Below, in pieces: positions 18,364 through 26,783 of a stretch of 64,000 nucleotides of DNA (positions are counted from its first letter, which is position 1; every line of letters starts with the position of its first letter). The notes beneath the pieces are model-generated. The model worked only from the letters and a program-made list of their open reading frames with translations. It did not search any database and had not been told where the DNA came from. Made by a program: the position numbers and the translations under genes. Source of the stretch: Gammaproteobacteria bacterium (GTDB lineage Bacteria; Pseudomonadota; Gammaproteobacteria; Pseudomonadales; Azotimanducaceae); the NCBI GenBank assembly GCA_002684495.1, contig NYVG01000017.1, positions 24,814 through 88,813 on the forward strand, given 5' to 3'.

Positions 18364-18744
18364 TTATTGCTGAAGGGTCGTGCGTATCGCGCGCTGTACT
18401 GATTCCATCCGCCGCACCCATAGTTGCTCTGGTGGCAATCCCAAAAGCACCGCTATTGCTGCACGCCGACGTTCTGCCCGGGCTGCTTCCTTAAACACCC
18501 CATAGGTGAGGACATATAACAGCTGATTTTGTCCTTGGACACGAAAACGCGCGAATTCATCGGGAAGTTTATGCTGTTGTGCCATGCGGCTGACTTGGTC
18601 TGCATTCGATAGCGTAACAAGTTGTAGGGTAAAGGCCTTGGGGTCTTGACGCAGTAGCCATTCAGCATCGCGCACGGTCTGGGCATGGGTCAACCCGATC
18701 AGGCACCAAAGCAAAAAAATTAACCCGGCTCGACTCAACAACAT
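18364..18744 (-). CDS. small SPOR-domain protein (DamX-like C-terminal part)
   Basis: 126 residues: an N-terminal signal peptide (hydrophobic residues ~5-20, cleavage after 'THA') followed by one SPOR domain ('AEWLLRQDPKAFTLQLVTLS', 'YVLTYGVFKEAARAERRRA', 'EQLWVRRMESVQ'). SPOR domains bind peptidoglycan glycans lacking stem peptides, at the division septum. In E. coli and Pseudomonas the gene after aroB encodes a much longer protein (DamX, or an ATPase-SPOR protein) that ends in this domain. Here only the SPOR end remains, secreted rather than membrane anchored. It overlaps the 3' end of aroB by 10 bp and is thus coupled to it. Confidence 0.78.
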   Translation of the reverse strand: MLLSRAGLIFLLWCLIGLTHAQTVRDAEWLLRQDPKAFTLQLVTLSNADQVSRMAQQHKLPDEFARFRVQGQNQLLYVLTYGVFKEAARAERRRAAIAVLLGLPPEQLWVRRMESVQRAIRTTLQQ

Positions 18745-19835
18745 TGGCTCAATACGTCTCTTACAACCGCGCCTTCGATATCATCCCGCACTGCAACCTG
18801 ACCCAATTCACTCGCGACAATAAAGCGCAGTCGTCCGTCGACAACCTTCTTATCCAAGCCCATTGCATCCATCATTCCCGCCACCGTGATGACCTTTAAG
18901 CTCTGCTGATCCAACTCGGTAGGAAGCCCAAGCTTGGCCAATAAAGCAGTTAACCGCTCTACCTTGTCCGGCGCAAAACCTGCGACTCGCTGGGACAACT
19001 GTGCAGCCATGACCATGCCAATCGCTACCGCCTCGCCATGCAACCAATGTCCATAACCACTGAGCTTTTCAATTGCGTGTCCAAACGTGTGGCCGAAGTT
19101 CAAAATGGCGCGACGTCCGCTTTCACGCTCATCGGCACTCACCACTTTGGCCTTGATTGCACAACAGCGAACAATCACCTCAGTTAATACCGCCCCATCT
19201 TTAGCCAACAAAGCGTCACAACGATCTTCAAGAAAAACAAAAAGCTCTGGGTCATCGATTACCCCATACTTTACGACCTCTGCTAGCCCTGCAGCATATT
19301 CTCGCGGCGGCAAAGTCGACAATGTTGCAGGGTCCGAAAGCACCACCACCGGCTGGTAGAAGGCGCCAATCAAGTTTTTGCCCTGCGGATGATTGACTGC
19401 GGTCTTACCTCCCACCGACGAATCCACTTGGGCAAGCAAAGTCGTTGGAATTTGAATGAAGTCAACGCCGCGCTGGAACGTCGCCGCCACAAAGCCACAT
19501 AAGTCACCGACAACACCGCCGCCCAGCGCAATCAGCGACGTTGAGCGGTTATGCCGTGCACCAAGCAAAAAATCCATCGCTTGTTCATAGGTCGCCAATG
19601 TTTTAGCGCTCTCACCGTCGCGCATATGTAACACATCAACCTGTAAACCATCTAACGCCGCCACTACCTGATCTAGGTACAACGGCCCAACAACATCGTT
19701 GGTAATAATCGCCACCTGGCTGCCACGAATATGTGGGCGCAGCTGGGCCCGCAACGTCTGCGCATCAGCAAGCAAACCGTCAGCCACCAATATTGGATAA
19801 CTGCGTTGCGGGATTTCTACCATTAACTCTTGCAT
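18735..19835 (-). CDS. aroB: 3-dehydroquinate synthase
   Basis: 366-residue enzyme of the shikimate pathway (DAHP to 3-dehydroquinate, needs NAD and a divalent metal). Key segments are 'DGESAKTLATYEQAMDFLL', 'LIALGGGVVGDLCGFVAATF', 'TLLAQVDSSVGGKTAVNHP' and the metal-binding His pair in 'NFGHTFGHAIE' and 'WLHGEAVAIG'. The start ATG 19835 (MQELMVEIPQ) was chosen because upstream codons overlap aroK and are not conserved. It follows aroK after 13 bp and overlaps the SPOR gene downstream. aroK-aroB order is standard in gammaproteobacteria. Confidence 0.96.
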   Translation of the reverse strand: MQELMVEIPQRSYPILVADGLLADAQTLRAQLRPHIRGSQVAIITNDVVGPLYLDQVVAALDGLQVDVLHMRDGESAKTLATYEQAMDFLLGARHNRSTSLIALGGGVVGDLCGFVAATFQRGVDFIQIPTTLLAQVDSSVGGKTAVNHPQGKNLIGAFYQPVVVLSDPATLSTLPPREYAAGLAEVVKYGVIDDPELFVFLEDRCDALLAKDGAVLTEVIVRCCAIKAKVVSADERESGRRAILNFGHTFGHAIEKLSGYGHWLHGEAVAIGMVMAAQLSQRVAGFAPDKVERLTALLAKLGLPTELDQQSLKVITVAGMMDAMGLDKKVVDGRLRFIVASELGQVAVRDDIEGAVVRDVLSQCC

Positions 19836-19848
19836 TGCGTGCCTTGTA

Positions 19849-20376
19849 CTAGCCCGAAGACCTCTGAGACTTGATTTTTTTGGCCAACTGACTGACCAAG
19901 CCGTTAACACTCTGCTGGGCAGTGATGATTTTGAGGTCGGCAATCTCCGCATACAGCGGCTCACGCTGAGCATACAATTCTTCGAGCACCCTGCGTGGAT
20001 CATCCGCTTGTAATAACGGGCGATTTCGATCGCTGCGCGTCCGCGCCACCAGTCGATCTAACGGACTGTGTAAATGCACGACGAAGCCTCGCTGGGCAAG
20101 CCGCTGACGATTGGCATTACGCAGCACCGCACCACCCCCCGTAGCCAGAACTATACCCTCGCGCTGGCTAAGGTCATCAATAACTTGTTGCTCACGGTCG
20201 CGAAAACCCGCCTCGCCCTCAACATCGAATATCCAGGATATCGCGGCACCTGCGCGCCGTTCAATTTCTTCGTCGGAATCGAAAAACGGACAGTCTAAAA
20301 CATTGGCCAATCGCCGCCCTACGGTGCTTTTACCCACCGCCATTAAACCAATCAAAAATATATTTTGCGTGCTCAT
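19849..20376 (-). CDS. aroK: shikimate kinase
   Basis: 175-residue kinase converting shikimate to shikimate 3-phosphate. The Walker A loop is 'IGLMAVGKSTVGRRLA'; the shikimate-binding residues lie in 'FFDSDEEIERRAG' and 'GFRDREQQVI'; the lid/Walker B-type region 'VLATGGGAVLR' is present, as is the Arg-rich lid 'RTRSDRNRPLL'. The start ATG 20376 (MSTQNIFLIG) is the only one giving a normal AroK N-terminus. The open frame upstream merely translates a 66 bp tandem duplication. No good Shine-Dalgarno is seen in front of it ('GTTACCCCCCAC'). aroB follows. Confidence 0.95.
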   Translation of the reverse strand: MSTQNIFLIGLMAVGKSTVGRRLANVLDCPFFDSDEEIERRAGAAISWIFDVEGEAGFRDREQQVIDDLSQREGIVLATGGGAVLRNANRQRLAQRGFVVHLHSPLDRLVARTRSDRNRPLLQADDPRRVLEELYAQREPLYAEIADLKIITAQQSVNGLVSQLAKKIKSQRSSG

Positions 20377-20391
20377 GTGGGGGGTAACAGT

Positions 20392-20523
20392 ACTGCTTTG
20401 CAAGGTTAGTTCATAGCAATTGGCAGAAAATCGTCGCCACGGATTTGCTTGAAGCAGACTGCTTTGCAAGGTTAGTTCATAGCAATTGGCAGAAAATCGT
20501 CGCCACGGATTTGCTTGAAGCAG
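20392..20523. repeat. exact 66 bp tandem duplication upstream of aroK
   Basis: Two identical, directly adjacent 66 bp units, 20392-20457 and 20458-20523, with no mismatch that I can see. They lie between the end of pilQ (20555) and the aroK start (20376). Each unit begins with ACTGCTT and ends with GAAGCAG, so its ends can pair. On the minus strand each carries an extended -10-like TGCTATGAA (20410-20418 and 20476-20484), so the duplication may double a promoter for aroK. Perfect identity suggests a recent event or ongoing copy-number change. Confidence 0.9.
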
Positions 20524-20554
20524 TTGCGAGCTTCTGGCTTGGTGTCCTTGCGAC

Positions 20555-21877
20555 TTATTGCTCAACCCCGCGGTTAAATAAGGCACCGGCCGCTGGGTTC
20601 ACAGTCGGCAGTGTTGCTGCAGGGGTCTGCACTATTACTGGAGTAACAAATACCAACAATTCTTGCTGGTCGTCTCGCACAATGCGATGCCGAAACAATC
20701 GCCCTACGAACGGCAATGAACTCACAAACGGTGTGCGCGTCGTACTCTGATTATAATCCGTTTGTAAAATGCCACCGAGCACCAGCGTCTGACCATCGGC
20801 AACGGTAATGCGTGTTTCCATTCGGTTGGTATTTATTGAAGGCACACCGTTGAGCACTTGGCCGACGGTATCTTGTTTTATCTGCAGCCCCATAATTACT
20901 TGATCGTCTGGGGTAATCTGCGGCACCACCGCTAAACTTAGAGTCGCTTCTTTAAATGAGGTGGACGTGGAGCCACTGGTGCTGACTTCCTGATAGGCAA
21001 TTTCTACACCTGACTGTATAAGCGCGGTGGCGTTGTCCAATGTCATAATTCCTGGCCGTGCCAGCACCCTAGCCTGACCCTTTGCGACGAGCGCCGACAA
21101 CTGAGCATCTAACCAAGCACTGCCGTTAGCACGCTTGAGTTCAAGCGTTGTTAACCCCACACCCTGTGCCAATGCGCCCGCCCCAAGCTTTACCTCGGTT
21201 TGGACCGTAGCCGCATCAACCTTTGATCCTTGCATACGCCAACGCACTCCAAACTGCTCTGATAAGCCGCTGTTAACGATGGCAATACGCGCTTCAATCT
21301 GTACCTGACGCAACGGCACATCAATTTGCTCAAGGGTTTTTCGAACCCACGCCAAGCGCTCAGAGACATCCGTGACCACAAGGGTATTTGTCCTCTCATC
21401 TACGCTGACCCCACCGCGCTTGGTCAACAAACGATTACCCTTCCCAGCGATCAGTTTGGCCAGCGCATTTGCTTGCGCATAACGTACCTGCAGTAACGCA
21501 GTACTCAGGGGTTCCACTTGCTGTAGATCCTTTAGATGCTGGAGTTCCGCCTGTTTCGATGCGGCAATGTCTGCAGTTGGTGCGATTAAAAGAACCTCAC
21601 CAATGCGCTGCTCTCCGAGATTATGCGCGCGCAAAACCAGATCCATGGCTTGCCGCCAACTGACGCCCTGCAAATTCACAGACAATCGGCCCGAAACTGC
21701 ATCGCTGATCACAATGTTCTGGTCGGTTTTTGTGGCCAAAATCTGTAACGCGCGGCGCACGTCTATGTCTTGAAATTGCAGTGACAACGACTGCGAAAAA
21801 ACGTCCTGTACCGACATCACGGCAATGAAAATCAACAGCCAGCCGCTAGGCTTAAGTCTCACCCTATTAACCATCAC
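20555..21877 (-). CDS. pilQ: PilQ/HofQ-type secretin, short form
   Basis: 440 residues with a signal peptide ('WLLIFIAVMSVQDVFS') and then directly a secretin N0/STN-type domain ('DVRRALQILATKTDQNIVIS'), an N1 domain ('ALLQVRYAQANALAKLI', 'VDERTNTLVVTDVSERLAWV') and the secretin pore domain ('ARPGIMTLDNATALIQSGVE', 'PVIVQTP'). Full PilQ proteins are usually near 700 residues because of N-terminal AMIN domains, which are absent. The length and plan match HofQ (412 aa in E. coli) and ComE of Haemophilus, outer-membrane channels for DNA uptake. It overlaps the upstream PilO/P-like gene by 11 bp. It probably forms the outer-membrane pore of a pilus or DNA-uptake machine. Confidence 0.88.
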   Translation of the reverse strand: MMVNRVRLKPSGWLLIFIAVMSVQDVFSQSLSLQFQDIDVRRALQILATKTDQNIVISDAVSGRLSVNLQGVSWRQAMDLVLRAHNLGEQRIGEVLLIAPTADIAASKQAELQHLKDLQQVEPLSTALLQVRYAQANALAKLIAGKGNRLLTKRGGVSVDERTNTLVVTDVSERLAWVRKTLEQIDVPLRQVQIEARIAIVNSGLSEQFGVRWRMQGSKVDAATVQTEVKLGAGALAQGVGLTTLELKRANGSAWLDAQLSALVAKGQARVLARPGIMTLDNATALIQSGVEIAYQEVSTSGSTSTSFKEATLSLAVVPQITPDDQVIMGLQIKQDTVGQVLNGVPSINTNRMETRITVADGQTLVLGGILQTDYNQSTTRTPFVSSLPFVGRLFRHRIVRDDQQELLVFVTPVIVQTPAATLPTVNPAAGALFNRGVEQ

Positions 21878-22616
21878 CCCAGCCCGGCAAATGTTCGACA
21901 GTTACCTTCTCAACACCAAAGCGATTGCCTGAGGGTACCAGCACTACATCATCGTGCTGCATCTGCACCAGTTCGTAGTTATCTGCCATTAGCGCTAAAT
22001 GCCCAACCCAAAACATTTGCTGAACAGATACGTTTTTTAAAACATGCCCGACCGCTACCGGCTTTAACTGCTTCGTGGTACCAAATCCGTCATTGAAGGG
22101 GCGTATGTCTTGCACGATGGGTGGCCGTTCTTTACAGCGCTTTAAACAAACTAACGGCACCAAGGTCAGTTGTAAGGATACCCGCAAGTCCTCTGTCTTT
22201 ACGGCTGCCGGTGCGATTAGCAACGGTGACTGCACCATTAGATTGGTGCCATGCAGTACACGCTCAATAAAGGCAGCGGCCTTGGGGAAAACCCCGTGGA
22301 GGTCGAGGAGCAAAACTTCCTGCTCTGGGGTTTGTGTTATTGCCGCAACGCGCACGCCAGCAAGGCCCGCATTCTCCATTAACCAAGGAATCGCATCCGA
22401 CAGCATATCGAAGATATAAATTTCCTCTGCTTCAGATGATTGCGGCGACTCGCTTGTGGCCGCGTCAATTTTCACTTGCTCTGTTAAAAGCCGATGCTCA
22501 CTCACTAATGGCTTCACCAACCACGTGTACAGCGCGCCTAAAATCAGGGGGCAAACGAACAACGGCGCCAGCGGGTGGGTAACTAAACCCTGAACAAATG
22601 CTTTATTGACGTTCAC
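21867..22616 (-). CDS. fused PilO-PilP-like inner-membrane protein
   Basis: 249 residues in the place where pilO and pilP are two genes in Pseudomonas. The N-terminal half has one membrane helix ('LAPLFVCPLILGALYTWLV') and a short periplasmic domain with the PilO-like region 'KAAAFIERVLHGTNLMVQSP'. The C-terminal half resembles PilP: a linker with 'QDIRPFND', then a beta domain 'VGHLALMADNYELVQMQHDD' and 'NRFGVEKVTVEHL'. There is no second signal peptide or lipobox, so PilP would be tethered through PilO rather than by lipid. The reading frame is continuous; a frameshift or sequencing error would have to remove a stop and a start. It lies 6 bp after pilN and overlaps pilQ. Confidence 0.65.
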   Translation of the reverse strand: MNVNKAFVQGLVTHPLAPLFVCPLILGALYTWLVKPLVSEHRLLTEQVKIDAATSESPQSSEAEEIYIFDMLSDAIPWLMENAGLAGVRVAAITQTPEQEVLLLDLHGVFPKAAAFIERVLHGTNLMVQSPLLIAPAAVKTEDLRVSLQLTLVPLVCLKRCKERPPIVQDIRPFNDGFGTTKQLKPVAVGHVLKNVSVQQMFWVGHLALMADNYELVQMQHDDVVLVPSGNRFGVEKVTVEHLPGWGDG

Positions 22617-22622
22617 TTGGGC

Positions 22623-23141
22623 TCAACCGGTTGCCTGCCGGGCAAAAATTTCGAAACTGACTGCAGCCGAACCTGAGGCTTCTGTAGCGCTGCCGGAAAT
22701 GTGCTGAAGCGTCAAAACACTATCCGGTAATAGCCGACGCAACTGTGACATCAGCAAAATAACATCACTCTGTTCACGAGCGCTGCCATAAAGTCGCCAA
22801 TTATCGCCGTCTGTTCTCGCTTCCGTGTAGTAGGTTGTTGGCGTTCGCGAAAGGCCAATAGCACGCAGAGACTGGATCAGCTGCTGCTGTCGCCTGTGCA
22901 GTATCGCTTGTTGCCGCAAAACTCGATGCGCCTCTTCAATATGCTGTCCACGCAGCCTCTGCTCGCTTCCAGCAAGCGCATGCTGCTGTTTGAGCTCAAT
23001 GATTAAATTACGATATGCGCTGGATCTTTCAACAACAAAGTAACTTCCGAGACAGGTAACAACCACGAAGCATATGTTGACTATTATTCTTAGGCGTTGG
23101 AGCTTTGCCAGCGGGGTATGCAGAAGATCTAAATCAGTCAT
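22623..23141 (-). CDS. pilN: PilN/HofN-like pilus assembly protein
   Basis: 172-residue bitopic inner-membrane protein: short cytoplasmic N-terminus 'MTDLDLLHTPLAKLQRLR', one membrane helix ('IIVNICFVVVTCLGSYFVV'), then a coiled-coil-forming helix rich in Gln and Arg and a small alpha/beta periplasmic domain. This is the PilN plan; PilN binds PilM through its N-terminus (usually 'INLLPWR', replaced here by 'LDLLHTP') and pairs with PilO. The start ATG 23141 overlaps the end of pilM by 8 bp. The identification depends on topology and position because the sequence is divergent. Confidence 0.7.
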   Translation of the reverse strand: MTDLDLLHTPLAKLQRLRIIVNICFVVVTCLGSYFVVERSSAYRNLIIELKQQHALAGSEQRLRGQHIEEAHRVLRQQAILHRRQQQLIQSLRAIGLSRTPTTYYTEARTDGDNWRLYGSAREQSDVILLMSQLRRLLPDSVLTLQHISGSATEASGSAAVSFEIFARQATG

Positions 23142-24057
23142 TGAGCCCCCACAACCCGCAACCCAAGGCAACGCCAAGACACGACTCTATATCCGTCCCG
23201 TCCAGCCTAGATTCCTTGGTGATCCCGAGCATACTGATGAGGGGGGACAGCAATAAGGCCGTAACCGCAAGAGCGCTGCGTAAAGCGTCGCAGAGCGGCT
23301 GGTCCGCGGACTCACCCGTAACAGCGATAAGGCCTCCCGAGGCCGCATCAAACTCTGTCTGCTGTAACGCCTTTTGTACTTCTTGGAGCACGAAAAGTTG
23401 GCGTGATAGACCAAGGTGCTGCAGGTCATAGCTAACGCTGTGGCTGAAATGCAAGACTCCAGCACAAAAAATACTCATACTCAGAAGATCTGTTTGCACG
23501 ATGACCAGCATCGCCACCGACTGATCTAGCATTTGCTTACGCTGAAGCCTTTTCAATAGACGCCAGTGACTTTGACACTCCGGCTCAGCGTGTCGCAGTT
23601 GCACACCCATATCGAGCAAACACCGACGCGCCGTATCAATAACTTCGGCACGACACATGGCGAGCAACACTCGCTCGCTGTCGTAACGCCGCCAGTCTGC
23701 AACAGTATCCGCTAGTGGCCATGGCGATAGCCGCTTTACCGCTGCGCGAACTTCCGCACACTGCTGATGCACAAATACCGACCGCGGGAGCATAAGCTCA
23801 CTGGTGATGACTGCATCAGTCGCTATGCTCAGCACTACCTTTTTCACCGGAGTACCTAACGCCACACAACCTTGCTGCAACACCTCACACATACGCGCGG
23901 GATTGCACCAATTACCGCTCTCAATCACACCTGCCGGCAACAGCTGGCAGGCGGCGCCACTTAGATGCAACGATCGGCCCTGCAAGACTAATGAAACAAG
24001 GCTTAACGAATTCGGCTGTACATCTAAAGCCGTTATTGCATTGTCAGTTTTGCGCAT
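23134..24057 (-). CDS. pilM: PilM/HofM-like pilus assembly ATPase-fold protein
   Basis: 307 residues resembling PilM, the actin-like cytoplasmic protein that binds PilN at the inner membrane. The N-terminal 'AITALDVQPNSLSLVSLVLQ' corresponds to the usual 'GIDIGSSSVKLVEL' strand pair, but the nucleotide-binding Gly/Ser residues are changed. Further features are 'VVLSIATDAVITSELMLPR' and the Gly-rich C-terminal end 'CLGVALGCGLWGLND'. Those changes suggest weak or lost ATP binding, as in HofM. It is the first gene of pilMN(OP)Q, divergent from mrcA, as in Pseudomonas, E. coli and Haemophilus. Confidence 0.72.
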   Translation of the reverse strand: MRKTDNAITALDVQPNSLSLVSLVLQGRSLHLSGAACQLLPAGVIESGNWCNPARMCEVLQQGCVALGTPVKKVVLSIATDAVITSELMLPRSVFVHQQCAEVRAAVKRLSPWPLADTVADWRRYDSERVLLAMCRAEVIDTARRCLLDMGVQLRHAEPECQSHWRLLKRLQRKQMLDQSVAMLVIVQTDLLSMSIFCAGVLHFSHSVSYDLQHLGLSRQLFVLQEVQKALQQTEFDAASGGLIAVTGESADQPLCDALRSALAVTALLLSPLISMLGITKESRLDGTDIESCLGVALGCGLWGLND

Positions 24058-24160
24058 TAACCTAGCCTCTTTGCACCGATCTGTCCGATAGTGCCAAGCT
24101 GATATATAACAACCATGGGCAAAAATCCGTTTTTGCGGTCAGCCATTACCGCAATCCTGC

Positions 24161-24188
24161 TTGCGGGCGCAGTTCGGTGGGATATGAT
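24161..24188 (+). promoter_or_regulatory. putative sigma-70 promoter for mrcA
   Basis: TTGCGG (24161-24166), a 16 bp spacer and TATGAT (24183-24188). Transcription would start near 24195. This makes the GTG at 24177 an unlikely start codon for mrcA and favours GTG 24216. Confidence 0.35.
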
Positions 24189-24215
24189 GCGCAAATTGTT
24201 GTTTTGGACAGAAGG

Positions 24216-26774
24216 GTGATCAAACGCCGCCGCAGGCCTTTTCTTGCTATTACAAGCTTTTTAGTAGCATCGCTGTGCGCGATCACTATTGGCTTAGCAG
24301 GCATCTATCTTTATCTGGATCCGCAAATTCCGGCTGCTGCGACGTACCGCAATGTCAAGTTGCAACAACCACTCAGGATTTATTCAGCAGATGGCGCGCT
24401 AATCGCTGAATTCGGCGAACGTCGGCTGATACCCATAAAACTTGCCCAAGTGCCGGACCATTTCATAAATGCGTTACTCGATACCGAGGATAAGCGCTTT
24501 TACGAACACCAAGGCATCGATTTCATATCATTGAGTAACGACATCCTGCAACTGCTTGGCAGCCTCATGGGCCAAGACAATTCGGTCGGCGGCGCCAGCA
24601 CCATCACAATGCAACTAGCGCGCAACGTATCTTTTACGCTAGAGCGGCGTTTTCTAAGAAAATTTAAAGAGATGCTGTTAGCGCTCAAAATTGAACGCGA
24701 GCTAAGTAAAGACGACATCCTCGAGCTATATATTAATCTGGTGCCATTTGGCAAAAGAGCCTATGGAGCCGAAGCTGCCGCCCTAACTTACTATGGGAAA
24801 TCGTTAGATCAGTTAAATCTGGCGCAGCTCGCCATGCTTGCCGGTATCCCTCAGAGACCCGAGGCTGGTAACCCGATTAACGGGCCAGAGTGGGCGCTGC
24901 GCCGGCGTAATGTCGTGCTTGCACGAATGCGTGACCAGGGTTCAATTACGCAAAGCCAATACCAAGAGGCGAGGCAACAACCGATCACCGCACAGGTATT
25001 CGCGCGCAGCGTCGACGTACCCAGTCCCTATGTGGGTGAGTGGATACGTCAACAGGCGGTTACTCTGGTCGATGATCTGTATACAGGCGGCTATGAAGTA
25101 CACACCACCATCGACAGTACCTTGCAGCGGGCAGCGATCGCAGCGCTGCAACGCGGGCTCAAGAACTATGATCGAAGCCACGGTTATCGGGGTGTTGAAG
25201 GCCGCATTGACGCGCAATTACTGAATCAAATCACTCTGAGCGAAGACTTAGACCCAGACAGCGGCGAAACTGTGGTGGAGATTACGGTACCCGAAGATGT
25301 TGCCAAAACGGCCTTGAACGGCACCCGCTCTTACGGACAACTACTGCCGGCCTTTGTTATTGCTGTTGACACAGAAACCGCAACAGTCGTCACCGCAGAT
25401 GCGCAACAGCATACTCTGACCCGCAAAGATGCCCGCTGGGCCAGGGCCTATATCGATGTAGATACCCGCGGCCCAGCTATCAGTGACTTTTCTAGCTTGC
25501 TGACTGTTGGCGATGTAGTACGCATCGAGTCCATAAGTGAAAATGACGAGCCCATGTGGCGGTTGGCACAGTTGCCTGCCATTCAGGGAGCTTTAGTGGC
25601 CATGCAGCCACAGACTGGCAGTATCAAAGCCCTTGTCGGAGGCTTTGACTTCTATCGCAATCAGTACAATCACGCCCTCCAATCCGCTAGGCAACCAGGC
25701 TCCGGATTCAAACCTTTCATTTATTCTGCAGCCCTCGCTAACGGCGTAAATGCTGCCGACGTTTTCCTCGACGCGCCTTTGGTCTTTGATGACGTCAACC
25801 TAGAATCCCAATATCGCCCGGAGAACGATAACAATCGCTACAACGGCCCAACCCGGTTGCGCGAGGCTTTGTATCGCTCTATTAATCTGGTCTCCATGCG
25901 GGTGCTGCTAAAAGTCGGCGCCGGCAAAATGCTCGATCATGTGGGGAATTTCGGCTTCGATACCCGCAGTTTTCCACGCAATACCCAATTAGCAATTGGC
26001 GGCGGCACAATGACGGTAGCGCCACTGGATATGGCTCGAGCCTATGCTGTACTGGCAAATGGTGGCCACCTGATCGAGACAAATGTCATCGATCGCATTG
26101 TCGATCAACAAGGCAACACAATCTATCAGCCAGCGCTGGTTGAAGTATGCCGAGACTGTTCAGCACAACCGCAACCGGTGGCGGCGTCTGAGACCGCTGT
26201 AAACCCAGTAGATACCTTCGCTGCCGACTTGGGTGAATTCGCTGGGCCTCAAGTAGCCGAGGAAGAGCTGAGGGAAATCATCCCCGCGCCTCAGGTTATC
26301 GATGAGCGCAATGCGTTCATAATGGATTCCATGCTTCGAGACGTGATTAAGCGCGGCACGGGGCGGCGCGCCAGAAGTCTAGGACGCGACGACCTAGCCG
26401 GTAAGACTGGCACAACGAATGACGCGGAGGACACCTGGTTTAACGGCTACAACCAAGACCTGGTGGCAAGCGTATGGGTCGGCTTCAGTAACCAGGCACC
26501 TCTCGGTGCCAATGCCTATGGATCCAACACCCCGCTGCCGATCTGGATCGACTTCATGCGCGCAGCCTTGGCTGGAAAAGAACCCGCTAATGTTTATCAA
26601 CCGCCGGGTATCACAACCATGAAGATTGATCCGCAAACAGGACTAGCAGCCCCCCCAGATGACCGAAATGCCGTCTTCGAGTTCTTTTTTGCTGAGCAGG
26701 CGCCTAAACTACCGAGCAATGCCGATGGCAGCAGTCCCAGCGACGAGACAATCAAGGCGGTAGATTTGTTTTAG
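24216..26774 (+). CDS. mrcA: penicillin-binding protein 1A (class A PBP)
   Basis: 852-residue bifunctional peptidoglycan synthase. One membrane helix lies near the N-terminus ('ITSFLVASLCAITIGLAGIY'). The glycosyltransferase GT51 domain has the catalytic Glu in 'LLDTEDKRFYEHQGIDF' and 'GGASTITMQLARN'. An OB-like insertion (residues ~310-450) is typical of PBP1A. The transpeptidase domain has the active Ser-x-x-Lys in 'QPGSGFKPF', the SxN motif in 'YRSINLVSM' and KTG in 'LAGKTGTTNDAEDTW'. The start is uncertain: GTG 24177 is possible, but a promoter-like element overlaps it, so GTG 24216 (VIKRRRRPF) is preferred. It is divergent from pilM, a conserved arrangement. Confidence 0.92.
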   Translation: MIKRRRRPFLAITSFLVASLCAITIGLAGIYLYLDPQIPAAATYRNVKLQQPLRIYSADGALIAEFGERRLIPIKLAQVPDHFINALLDTEDKRFYEHQGIDFISLSNDILQLLGSLMGQDNSVGGASTITMQLARNVSFTLERRFLRKFKEMLLALKIERELSKDDILELYINLVPFGKRAYGAEAAALTYYGKSLDQLNLAQLAMLAGIPQRPEAGNPINGPEWALRRRNVVLARMRDQGSITQSQYQEARQQPITAQVFARSVDVPSPYVGEWIRQQAVTLVDDLYTGGYEVHTTIDSTLQRAAIAALQRGLKNYDRSHGYRGVEGRIDAQLLNQITLSEDLDPDSGETVVEITVPEDVAKTALNGTRSYGQLLPAFVIAVDTETATVVTADAQQHTLTRKDARWARAYIDVDTRGPAISDFSSLLTVGDVVRIESISENDEPMWRLAQLPAIQGALVAMQPQTGSIKALVGGFDFYRNQYNHALQSARQPGSGFKPFIYSAALANGVNAADVFLDAPLVFDDVNLESQYRPENDNNRYNGPTRLREALYRSINLVSMRVLLKVGAGKMLDHVGNFGFDTRSFPRNTQLAIGGGTMTVAPLDMARAYAVLANGGHLIETNVIDRIVDQQGNTIYQPALVEVCRDCSAQPQPVAASETAVNPVDTFAADLGEFAGPQVAEEELREIIPAPQVIDERNAFIMDSMLRDVIKRGTGRRARSLGRDDLAGKTGTTNDAEDTWFNGYNQDLVASVWVGFSNQAPLGANAYGSNTPLPIWIDFMRAALAGKEPANVYQPPGITTMKIDPQTGLAAPPDDRNAVFEFFFAEQAPKLPSNADGSSPSDETIKAVDLF

Positions 26775-26783
26775 ATGGCGAAC

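Noticed and set aside
20392..20523. CRISPR array
   Set aside because: Only two adjacent 66 bp copies with no spacer, and no cas genes nearby.
20377..20586. N-terminal extension of aroK encoding a repeated 22-residue segment
   Set aside because: It only translates the 66 bp DNA duplication; shikimate kinases start at the MSTQNIF Met.
24177..24215. GTG 24177 as the mrcA start
   Set aside because: A TTGCGG-N16-TATGAT promoter-like element overlaps it, so the downstream GTG 24216 is preferred, although the choice is not certain.
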